Program-made: the position numbers and the translations under genes
The notes under the pieces: generated by a model
Databases searched by the model: none
Told to the model about the DNA's origin: nothing
What the model saw: only the letters and a program-made list of their open reading frames with translations
Assembly: GCA_035079385.1 (NCBI GenBank)
Contig: JAVHKY010000054.1
Coordinates: 10,145,501-10,209,500 of the forward strand
Source of the DNA: Aspidiotus rigidus
Lineage: Eukaryota; Arthropoda; Insecta; Hemiptera; Diaspididae
Length of the DNA stretch: 64,000 nucleotides
Reading direction: 5' to 3'
Shown here: positions 1-11,800 of the stretch, one piece after another
How the letters are laid out: every line of letters begins with the position of its first letter
Position numbering within the stretch: the stretch's first letter is position 1

Positions 1-111
1 GTATTAAGTCGGAAAAGTGAGTCGACTTGGAAATGGTCTTAAAATGTTTTTCTGACTCAGAGGAACATTTTAAGACCATTTCCAAGTCGACTCATTTTTC
101 CGACTTAATAC
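1..111. mobile_element. Foldback (palindromic) miniature element
   Basis: Arms 1-47 and 65-111 are reverse complements with one mismatch, around a 17-base spacer. The outer ends are GTATTAAGTC and GACTTAATAC. No duplication can be tested because the window begins at the left end. A miniature inverted-repeat element or the end of a larger foldback is likely. Confidence 0.7.
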
Positions 112-365
112 TCAATATCGCAGAGCGCATCACAATTATTTAATTATTTAATTATTTAATTATTAATTAATTAATTATTTATTATTAATTATTATTATTA
201 CGCGGGGTGTACTCGCGAATTTCTGAATCACCCACGGGGTAGAGATTTCTCTTGACGGGGGGGGGGGAGGGGGGGTGTACTCGCGAGTTTCAAAATCGGG
301 GTCCGGCGAGAGAAAAGACATGGAACATGTCAAAAATAAAATAAAATGAAGAAAAAAAAAATCCC

Positions 366-1575
366 AGACCACCAGTTTGGATTCAGAAACAGGTACTCTC
401 TACCATCGAACAGGTTCATCGTGTTGGAGCAGCAAATAGAAAGGCATTAGAAGAAAAAAAGTTCTGCCCATCCGTATTTCTGGATGTTAGTCAAGCCTTC
501 GACCGAGTTTGGATCCCCGGACTTCTCCACAAAATCAGCAAACACTTTCCAACTTGTCATGTGCAAATTTTATCATCTTACCTTGGCGACAGAAGATTCT
601 ATGTTCACTATGGAGAAGCTGACTCTTCTGACAAGCCAATAGCAGCGGGTGTACCACAGGGCAGTCTTCTTGGTCCCCTGCTGTATCTACTATACACTGC
701 AGACATTTCAGAGCAAGATGACCCCACACTAGCCACATTTGCAGACAACACCGCTATACTTGCTATGCATGAAGACTACCCTACTACAGTCACCAATTTG
801 CAGAGAGCTGTCAACAAAGTTGAGGAATGGACCACCAGGTGGAAAATTTAAACTAACGCATCCAAGACTGTCCGTATTGACTTTGCCATTAGAAATCATG
901 GATATAATCCCACATATATAAATAATGAACCTGTACAGCGGGCTGACTGCACCCGATATTTAGGCTTACACTTGGACTGTAAGCTAAATTTGAAAGCGCA
1001 CATAATCAAGAAAAGAGAGCAACTCAAAATCCGCTTTCGCCACATGTTCTGGATGCTCAGAGCTAAGAGTCGGCTATCACTCTCGAATAAAAGGCTACTA
1101 TATGTCATGATCCTACGTCCCACTTGGACGTATGGAATACCATTATGGGGCTCGGCAGCAAGTAGCAACATAGAAATTTTACAGCGATTCCAAAACATCA
1201 CAGGAGCACCGTGGTATATTACAAACCTCCAGTTGCACGAAGACCTGGCTCTGGAAACTGTCCAGGAAATCGCATCAAAAGCCACGACAAGGTACATCAA
1301 ACGACTCCACGGCCACCCAAACATGGAGGCACTTCAGCTACTGGAACAACCATCTACCCAACGACTAAAGCGTAAGCCCATAGCGGGCATTGAATAGTTA
1401 CTTGTACTCAAGGCACACTCGCTGCTAGCAATTCATCTCCTAATATTAAGTTGTAGTATAATAGTGGTTGCACTATTAGCTAAGTAAAGTTAACTATGCT
1501 ACTATCTGCCCTACCTTTATGTAAATGCCACTAGGCAGTTCATGTATGATCTATTACATTAAAAAAAAAAAAAAA
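366..1575 (+). mobile_element. 5'-truncated Jockey-type LINE, decayed
   Basis: The strand encodes reverse transcriptase motifs in order: PDHQFGFR (about 366), FLDVSQAFDRVW (about 480), AGVPQGSLLGPLLYLLYTAD (about 647) and TFADNTAIL (about 737), then a C-terminal region with YLGLHLDCKLN to about 1397. It ends in a poly(A) run at 1561-1575. The FADD catalytic box is FADN. There is a frameshift near 400-430 and a TAA at 849-851, so the copy is dead. The motif style fits the Jockey clade, in which 5' truncation is usual. Confidence 0.85.
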
Positions 1576-2720
1576 GATTACCCCACGACATAAGTTTTTT
1601 TGAAAGCTAATGAGCAGAATCGAGACCCGAGGTTTTTGGTTTTGAAAACAGTTACTGCAATGGCCTGTAAAATTATGCGTGTCATATTGGGTCTGGAAAA
1701 ATAACGCCTATTTCTGAATTTCCCGAAATAATCGCTATCAATTTCTTCTATTGATCATATTTTGGGAGAAGGGGTATGGCAATAAACGCCCGTTATGTTA
1801 CAGGTCCATAAATCTGGATTGAATTATACCCCTCTGTACCTCCCTCGGCTTAATTAACTCTGCACCAGAGCGTGTAACGAATACAATAGTAAGTTGAACG
1901 AGTATATTTAGGTAACTAGATTACGTCTTAAGTTACCGATGGCTAAAATTTCAGTACCCTATAGTCTTTATATGGTACTAGAAACGCAAACCTCGTAGAA
2001 TATACGAAGGATCTTGCCTCTCGTGAGTAATTTAATTTTGCGAACGGTTCGTATCAAAACAGTACACTGCTCGTACCCGTAGATAGTAAAGCATGAAGTT
2101 TCGACGAAATCCAATCGGGCTTTTGCGCCTTTTTTCTCTTTTTTTTTCCCCCCATTCGTCTGTTTTCGGTACCTGTGTAATACAGAGACGTACCCGCATA
2201 GTTCTACAAGACTCATCAGTTGTATTAGCATCAATACACGTATACCACATTCGAGGGAGGTCGAATTTTCTGCGTTTATTGAGATTTGCGTGGTGCAAAT
2301 ATCTCGTTTATCGCTTTTATCCTTTCTCCCACTGACTAGCTCCTGTTCTACGTAAACAAAATGCCTCTTTTTTGTTTCCGTCTTCTACCGTCGGCTGAAA
2401 CAGAACCATACACCAGCGAGCTCATTAATAAATACGCCCGTACTGCGCGCATTATTTCTGCTTCATTATCAGTAATTTAAAGCCGACTCAAATCAGTTCA
2501 TGGGATCAAATTATTAATGGTTAACATGTCTTTGTTTCTTGGTGGATGGAGTCTGCTTGACGTAAAATATTACTAATGACGCGTTAAATTGGTAGAATTT
2601 TGTAATTTTGGTTGTGGTACACATAATTATATTTATATATACACACACATACTTTCACTGTTACTCAAACCTAATCATTAAAAACCTATAATGAAGAAAA
2701 TTATGTTTTTACCTTTTTAG
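1576..2720. other. No gene seen; upstream flank or intron of otopetrin
   Basis: AT-rich sequence with no recognisable coding motif. Short open frames on both strands at 1968-2335 overlap each other and resemble nothing known. The missing upstream otopetrin exon was looked for here and not found. Confidence 0.5.
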
Positions 2721-2835
2721 TGACGCGTTAGCAACAGTACTTTCGGCTTTGTACGGCAAGTTGCTGGTTGTAATGGGTATGGCGTTCCCAATGTCCGAAG
2801 TTATATCAACTCATATTCCTCACTCGTATTATGAA
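2721..2835 (+). CDS. Otopetrin exon A (membrane segment 1)
   Basis: Acceptor TTTTTAG ends at 2720 and donor GTAAGG starts at 2836. The exon is one base plus 38 codons and reads DALATVLSALYGKLLVVMGM then AFPMSEVISTHIPHSYYE, the hydrophobic first segment of the channel and its following loop. It ends in phase 0. A hAT-type miniature element begins only 13 bp past the splice site. The exon is too short to stand out as an open reading frame and was found by family resemblance. Confidence 0.9.
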
Positions 2836-5800
2836 GTAAGGATACAGATAGAGCCCTATAAATACGAGTGAGGACATGGTCCGCCATATTTAGTCGTCAC
2901 GTCATCATTCATCTCCACAGCTCCCTATGTAGATGAGGAATTTGTATGATTAGTGAAGCTATTTTGCATTTCTCAATAGTATTATTCTTGCATTTTGCTT
3001 TGGCACTTAGTCTAGTATGTTCTCTTATTATTTTCAAATCATGATAAACTGTTATCAATCATTAGAATAGGAGACTGTGAAAATAATGATGACGTAACGA
3101 CGAAATATGGCGGACCATGTCCTCACTCGTATTTATAGGGCTCTAATACAGATACATACCAAAATAATGCATGAGTGATAGTATTGGTGCTACTGCTTTT
3201 CTTATAATGGCCATAGCATTTATGATGAAGGTGGACTTTTAGCCATTACATTAGCTATTCATAATTTTTTCGAGTCTGTACTTCCACCTCTCTAAATGTC
3301 ATTCTGCAAGAGATAGAGTCATCAGTCATTGAAAATTTTGTTGTTCCCGTTTATATTTTTGATCTTATGAACTAAATGACATTAGAACGACTCCCTGTGA
3401 CGTCACGAAGTAAATTATTGAGAGCAAAACTACGCAATGATGTTGTCTCGTTAAACGCAGTGATCAAAGATCATCATAAATGTGACGCGCTCAGACAAAC
3501 CGCATACCCCAAGTCGGTTTGGTAGAAGCGGGGGCGGTTAATTCATACGGCAAAAAATGAACTGAACAAAATGAACTTCGTTTATTTCACTTTTTTCCAC
3601 TTTTAATAGGGGCTGTAATTGAGAGTAGAAGGTTGAAATTTGAAAGTGAATGATTAGACGATCAAGCAACTCAACAAGAAATCCATAGATAGAGACTTGT
3701 CACATACGATCAGAAAACCACTTTCTCCAGATTCTTTGTCGTGTCGCTGTACCATCTACTGAATGTTGGAATTTGAAAATTGTGTTATTGTTGGTTGCAA
3801 ATGTGAATAGACAGATTTTCCGGTGACGTCATTCTTAGCGTTAATGGAGGGGGCCATTCATCAATTACTTAAGGACGATTTTGCCTTTCTTCAACCCCTA
3901 ATGTACATACATACGAATTGTTGACCTCCTCCTTCTTACGTAAGGTCTTTCTAAAAATTCTAGAGAGGAAAAAAATGTCTTTCTCTGAATTTTTTAGTTC
4001 TCCTACTAGAAAGATTAATTTTGCTAATTTTGACTCGCGAAAAAAATTGAAAAAGTTTACGTAAGATGCTTCATCTACGATTGTTGAACATCGACCTCAT
4101 GGTCCTTAGGGAGATAAGGCTCCAACGTCTTATTTCCACCCCCTCCCTCCCCCGCGAATTAACTTATTTCATTACTTCGGCAATGCGACCGAGTGTCCCC
4201 ATCAAAAGCGTAGTTAAGAGAACGGGTAACCCCTCGCCAGGAATTTTTTATTCTACTCGTTTGGTCCCATACCTCAGTCCATAGGATCATTTTGCGTGTG
4301 TAGCCCTCCGTACTCCCTATTGAAGTAACTTCAGCGCTAGAAAAATCTCATCGGCGAAAACCCATCATCTTGGCGACTGCCAATTCGCAATGCCCTCAGA
4401 ACACAACTTAGTTCTAAATTGCTGCTGCAGTGTTTTTCTCTTCTGTCTTCACGTCCGTATGCTTGGTTTTCTTCCTGCAGAGTGTCGTCTGTATACGGAT
4501 GGCACACAGGTGTGGAGTAGGCTTTAGCGTAGCCCTACAAACCGTATTGATTCTACTTATTCCATCCCGCGTCCATTTTCTTCTTCATGACAGTGACTGC
4601 AAATGCATACTTCTAGTTTTATAATTTAACATGGTGTCTACCAGACTTCTTGACCTCAATCTCTTGGAGGGACTGACTGAGTTTGACCCACTCCCACCTC
4701 CCCGTATCACACTCAAGTAAGGTGTGCTGTGGTCCATCATCCCGCCCTTGATCGCAACTACGCTGCCTGCTCAACTTTCCCTGACTTCTCCAGAAGCTAC
4801 TTGTTGGTACAACCATGGCTGCTTGTCACCTGTGTTAGATGGAAGTTCAGCTGACCATGGTCTCGATTCATAAACTCATAAAGATGGCGTATCAACATTC
4901 GGGTTGTCCATTTCCCTGGCTCACTTCTTCAAAGTTAGGCCGTATTCTTCGCCCTTTCGGCTTCCGCCCTGCATTCTCTGATCCCACAACAGTGGAACGG
5001 CTCTTCGTCAGGTTGAAGGACGCTGCCCCTTCGTTGGAATAGAGTGGAGTATACAGGATAGCTTGTACGGACTGTAATTGAGTTTAGGGACTAGTCGTCA
5101 ACTCAAAATCCGAGTGGCTCAATGCAGGGAGGTTTGGGGGGGGGGAAACTTGGAAGAATCGTTGTTTGCGAATCATCTCATCAGCAGTGGTCACAGAAAC
5201 CCGTCTACTAAGAGAGAAATCATACTTCGGACGGATCACTCTGGAAAATATTGAAATGATTCGCCACCTACTGTACTCAATGCCTCTTTCATTCTCTCAT
5301 TGCAATTCTGATATCCTCTTCCCCCCAATCATTCAGCATATCTTCCTCAACCCCCATGACAGAATTTTGAGTCGCGACTAATGCCATAATTTTGTTCAAT
5401 TTTGTTCAATTTTGTTCAACAAATTTTAAAGTTTGTTCACTCATCCTTTCCCCGCTACAGCCATTTCAAATTCGCGGGGCTGGGGAAATGCAGCCCCCCA
5501 TCTTCGAATTTTGGGTTCAAATCCATGTGATAATTTTGTTCACATTTTGTTCAATTTTGTTCAACAAATTTCAAATTTTGTTCACTCGTCGTTTCTCCGC
5601 GACAGGCGTTTCAAATTAGGGGAGCTGGGGAAATGCAGCCCCCCCATCTTCTAATTTTGGGTTCACCATGTGATCATTTTGTTCACATTTTGTTCAATTT
5701 TGTTCAACAAATTTCAAATTTTGTTCACTCGTCGTTTCCCCGCTACAGCCATTTCAAATTTGGGGGTCTGGGGAAATGCAGCCCCCCCCCCATCTTCGAA

Positions 5801-8800
5801 TTTTGGGTTCGAATCCATGTGATAATTTTGTTCACATTTTGTTCAATTTCGTTCAACAAATTTCAAATTTTGTTCACTCGTCGTTTCCCCGCTACAGCCA
5901 TTTCAAATTTGGGGGGCGGAAATGCAGCCTCCCCCTCTTTGAATTTTGGGTTCAAATCCATGTGATAATTTTGTTCACATTTTGTTCAATTTTGTTCAAC
6001 AAATTTCAAATTTTATTCACTCGTTGTTTCCCCGCTACAGCCATTTCAAATTTGGGGGAGTCTGGGGAAATGCCGCCCCCCCCCATCTTCGAATTTTGGG
6101 TTCAAATCCATGTGATAATTTTGTTCACATTTTGTTCAATTTTGTTCAACAAATTTCAAATTTTGTTCACTCGTCGTTTCTCCGCGACAGCCGTTTCAAA
6201 TTGGGGGGGCTGGGGAAATGCAGCCCCCCATCTTCTAATTTTGGGTTCACCATGTGATCATTTTGTTCACATTTTGTTCAATTTTGTTCAACAAATTTCA
6301 AATTTTGTTCACTCTTCGTTTCTCCACTACAGCCATTTCAAATTTGGGGGGCTGGGGAAATGCAGCCCCCCCATCTTCGAATTTTGGGTTCAAATCCATG
6401 TGATAATTTTGTTCACATTTTGTTCAATTTTGTTCAACAAATTTCAAATTTTGTTCACTCGTTGTTTCCCTGATACAACCATTTCAAATTTGGGGGCCTA
6501 AGGAAATGTATACACCTCCCCTCTCTCATCTATGAATTTATAAGCAAAATTCACCTATATTTTCCAATTACTCACATCTCATATTTTGGGACCCACAGGC
6601 ATGAAATACCCTCGCCTATCCTCCTTATTTTTGAATTTACTTTATACAGTACTTCATTCTATTCAATTTTCTAAAATTAATATTGTGCATAATTACTGGG
6701 TGTGCCAAAAAGATGTCAACACTTAAAAGGGAATTCGGGCTTAACCTGGCGTGGCGTAAAAACGCAAAACGCTCATCCATCGTCATGAGCTTGCGGTAAG
6801 AGATCAGTCATGCCCCCCAGAGCAGAAAAAAAATTCTGAAGACAAATGCACCTCTACAGGGATTACAAAAGTTGAGTAATGAGGTTTTAGGTCCATGGTT
6901 GTGGAGAATTTTTGTACAGTCCTACTGTTCCACATGATTATACGTTTGAACTCAAAGCTTGACCATTATTGTCTTTATGGTCTAACATTAAATTGCAGTC
7001 ATAAAAATGTACAATTTTTGAGATTTCCAACACCATTTTCTCAATTTTCTAGCCAAAAATAATATTCAAATTTTTTTTGTGTCCATGGTAATGGAGAAGA
7101 ATTAGTGATAAACTTCAATTCTGACAAGTTCCGCTTTCTGTGATTTGAGTGCTGCCAGACTTCATTCCTACAAATGGGGCTCGTTTGCATGCCTGTAATC
7201 AAAACAAGATTATTTTGTCCATGGTCGTGTGAAAACATGAAAATGACACGACGGTGGACAAAACCTATGTAAATACAATGGTATGTCCATCGTTGTGGAC
7301 AAAATTTCTTGGAGCTGTTTCATGCAGGTCCAACTTTATAAAAGTATGGAGACATATACCAACTACATATTCAATGAAAAATAAATCAAAAAAAGGTTTT
7401 CAATCTGCTCAAAAAAAAAAAAAAAACTGAAATTGTGACTTATTCGTAGAACTACCCATATATCCACATTTGAAAAAATATAACATACCATATCAGGTAA
7501 ATTTTTGTTTAAGCATCCGATCGTCAAAAAAAGTAGGTGCACAACTTCACATGTACTATAACTTGGGCAAGTTTCAAGAAAAGCATTATAAAGTACAACA
7601 TGCAGTAATATTTTTCCATCTTACACATAAGTTCACTCAAGTCAGTCAGTATGTACCAATGCCTTTACAGGATTTCGAGATAAAAATACTAAATTATCTG
7701 CAACTTGAAACATATTTTTTTTCACACAGTCTCTTGTATAGTTCGCTAATTTCATCCTCACCCATGAATTTAATTCGTGATGATAAAAATCAACCGCATT
7801 CATTTTCTCCAAAAATACGAAAAAGCGCCGAGAATATTTGGAAAGTTAAATATGCTTGAATAATCCCGTGGTGGCTAGGGTTTGATTTCGTATAACTGCT
7901 TGATACGCCTATATTATAAAAACTTTTCGCTCACCACTTTGGCCGCGTTCCTGTCTGACAAAATTATTGTATTTCCCCGTTCTCAGAAAAAGTTCGTAGT
8001 TACATTTCCTAGTAAACGTTTTTCATCGCCAACTTCCTCTCACAAATGGTCGAGCAGCTTTGCAGGAGATCGTCGTCGTAAAAATGGATGTTAATCCTTC
8101 GCAGCACGGGCGGAGAGAAAGTATAACCACGTTACAAATTTTGGCCAACTTCAAACGGATACACTGGGTTCAGCATCGTGTAGTATTCGTATGGTCTAAG
8201 AGTTGTCGCCAAATTAAGCGATGATTTATGCTTTTAAAAAAAAGATGTAGGCCTGGGCTCTTCTTTTCGGAAGAGTGAAAAGTTTTTATGCTGCGACTAT
8301 CGAGAAATAATAGAGCTTAAGATGTGTCAGGGGTGATCATTATGTCGTTTGACGTGTAGTTTCTATATGCAAATACTCACGGTTACTTAGATATGAGAGG
8401 TTTTCGGTTCAGAAATTTTCAATGGGAGACAGTTTCGGGAAACGTATAAGATACGGTACTTCACTATTCATGTACCATTAATGTATATTTGGAAGAATGT
8501 TACGAACTTTTTTTATACTGATTAAAAAAATTTTGGAGAAATTGAATGTTTGCAAAAATTGATAATTGGAAAATAGCTACTCGAGATAATGGCTTCAGAA
8601 AATTGACCTTGGAGGAAAATTAGACGTGGGTTTTTGAATATTGATTTGGGAAATTTTGCGGTAATTTTTAGAGAATTGTTATCAGTTCTTCTGAATTTTT
8701 TTAACCTTGAAAAGAGATTTTGAGGTCTTCTTTTAGTTAACCAAGGAAGTATTCATATCCAGTTTGTTACTATCTATTTTTCATAATCTAATTTGAAATC

Positions 8801-11800
8801 CCTTAAATATCTCAAAATTTGTCGTACAACTGAGAATAAAATTCAAACTTAATTAGTTTCCTGTGAAAACCCAGTTATGGATGTCTTTGAAGATGATAAT
8901 AATACATATTTTATCAAATATTAAAAGCTATACAAGACCACAATCTTTTACCGTTTGGTATGGTAAATAATGTGGAGCCATCAAAAGATTTCTGAGTTCT
9001 CGTTATAACGGCCTGAATTTGGTGTGGAATCCTTTATTTTCTAGCTTTTGAAAGGAAAGAGAAAAGACTTGAGTTATACATTTGCTTGTAGAGCTCTAAA
9101 ATGTAATATCAATCTAATTGTGGTCGTGTTGCAAAATTCTACTCGGGATAATATCGAACAGAAAAAGCTGAGTCGGCGGTCTCTTTTAAACAAATAATTT
9201 TTGAAAGCTCTGATGGAAGAGGTATGTCATTTAAAACAGCGAAAGCTGTCGTTGTTTGTGTTCTGTATACTGTGTAAAACCCCACCTTTCACAGTGTTCG
9301 AGATTTTCTCTAGGTTTTGTGAATTTTCAAAAAATACTTTTTTTTGGAAAAGAGAAAAAATTTAAATAATTACCGCGCGAGTACCAAATATGAAGTTGAG
9401 TCGGTGCAAGTTTAATAAATTTTTCTTTTCATTTTCTTTATTCCTGAAGGTCCAAATCATTTTATTGATGAACAACAGGATAGTATTTACTTTCTTTAGT
9501 CAAGTATTTCACGTAAGATCCGAGAAGACAAACCAGACAATATTTTCGGAAATCAGGCCGTGTTGTAAGAACTTTCTCCGTTCGACTGTAGAGAGCTCAC
9601 TTCAGCAGTCCTCTTACTTAACATTTTAGATTATAGATGGAGTGCGACGTTCAAAAATTCTTTGGTTCAGTCGATATTTCTTGATATATATATTTCTTTC
9701 TTTCTTTGTTCTCAGTTATAGATGTCGCTTCGTCGGCCAAGAGATGACACTTTTTTTTTTCGTTCATACCAGAATTTTCTTAGCGATTAAAGGAAAAATA
9801 TTTTCATATCCTCATTTCTTGTCTAGTGGAAAGAAAGCTGTGGCGTGTTGACTGTTATTCAACGTGACAGACAGCGTGACGACTACAATACAGACGCTTT
9901 TATTGCAACCATTCAGAATTAAGCACCAATAGCGTGAACAGATTGAACAACAGTGGGGAAAATTAATAATGTGAAATGTGCCTAGATGGGTTTACAAAAT
10001 ATGAAGCAAGAAATTCTCACATAGCATTTGACTGTTCATACATTTCAAAAATTTACTCGTATTATCCGTAAAAATCCCTTCCATTTTCGTTATTCCTCTA
10101 CCTCACGCACTCGCTCTACTCGCTTTGAGATAACACATTGATTTCCTGTTTCAGGTGTATTATTTATATTTGTACATCGGAAGTATGCTGTTCCTGTGTT
10201 ATATGTATACGATGTTATGCAAAATGACGAGTTCGAACTCAGTGGACAAATGTGAGCACCGTTTTTCTTCCTCTCTCCTTGCCTCGGCATGCTCTTACAT
10301 TCGTTTTAATGTACGTAAAAGCGAAATTTTGCATCCCTTCGAGCCGTATCGTTGGCACTCATTTTTTCGTGTTTTAATTGTATCGCTCACCCCAACAGCG
10401 GAGAATCCCTCGTGTAGCTCGTGGATTTGCGAAAGGCCCGTGCGTTTGAGAAGGGTTATCCGAAACAACACCAACGACAAATACAATAAGGCGATTGTTG
10501 TTCAAGATGAAATGATATTATTTTGTTTTTACAGCCTCATCTTCGAGCTCGGATATTGAAAACAGTTCGTCATCATCTCGCTCGTCGTCGTCCGTCAACT
10601 CCGATTATACGCAGAAGAATACAAAGCTCAGTATTAAAATGACCGCGAGCGAGCGTAACGCCAACAAACTTAAATCCAAATACTTCACTCAGAGTAGGCA
10701 AGTTACTCAGCATTTTGGAAGTTTCTATTTGCGGATGGGAGCAGTAGGTAATCGATCCTATCTAATTTATGCCGGAAATAATCTGCACATGAAGACAGAT
10801 TCTATTTTATTTTGATCTTGATCGTGTAGTCAGTTGAAATAGTGATAGATCATTGCAATTACTCGGACACTACTCTCAGATGGGTCCATTGAAAATGATG
10901 AATGTGGTAATAGAAGCGGATTGAAGAGCAAACGGAAGGGAATTATATTTTTACAGGGTGGCCAGTTTCTGGAAAACCTGGAAAAATCAGGGAATTTTAG
11001 TGTTCATGGAAAAGTCAGGGAATTTTGGCTAAGGTCAGGGATTTTTTTTAGACTCGCGGCTAAATAATCTAAGATAGGTATACTCCAGACTCTAGTCTTA
11101 AAGGAATGTGAAAAATATTATTTTGCTTCAAAAATCGCGAAAGATTTTTCTTTTTTCTTTTTGGGCCGAAAAAGGGTGGAGACTTTAGTTAAAGTCAGGG
11201 AATTTTTTCTCGGGAAAAAACTGGCCACCTTCTTTTTGATAGAAAAAAACTTAAGCTAGGTAACTTTTTTCTTCTAAAGGAGTACTGTTTTCTTTTAAAT
11301 TTTCTTTCTTTGGGGAGGTAACAAATGAAGGACTTATCGGAACTCATATTGAGTGAGTGAGGTGTAAGTAGAGCAGTAATATTGAAAAAGAGTATTCAGT
11401 TGTATAAATCTACTTTATTAGTTACTTTTACAAGAGTACTTTCGGGTGTTGTGCCATCATCAGTTGTGTCGCAACTGGAAAACAAGGCCTTAACCATGAG
11501 TATTATTTATAGTATAACACTGGGATCTTATTGGCTATAACAATGCTGTGTTGTGATTGGTCCACTTCTTAGAAAATTATTCTTACAATAATATGACATT
11601 GTGTTCTTATTGGCTAAAACATACTGCTTAGTGATTGGTTCAATCTGTTGTCCTAAATGCTGCGTTTCTATTGGCTACCTTGTTTCCTACCGTCTCATTG
11701 GTTGGTTCCGTTCTTCTCTCGTCCAATCGCCAGGCCGAATAATTTTTCGCTATCAAACGTGATTACATTGTTCAAGAGGCGGGCTTTCTTCCTCTTTCCT

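Noticed and set aside
1968..2335. Open frames before exon A as the missing otopetrin N-terminus
   Set aside because: None ends at a donor of the required phase and none reads like the family; the true exon is probably upstream of the window.
5800..5820. tRNA gene suggested by GGTTCGAATCC
   Set aside because: Only the B box is present; no cloverleaf or acceptor stem could be drawn in the unit.
5776..6501. 241-codon open frame
   Set aside because: It lies wholly in the 143-150 bp satellite and other frames are equally open. The frame shifts between units because unit length is not a multiple of three.
10155..10559. Exon B as a 134-codon open frame
   Set aside because: The reading beyond 10251 does not resemble otopetrin, while the GTGAGC donor at 10252 joins exon C in phase and continues the linker.
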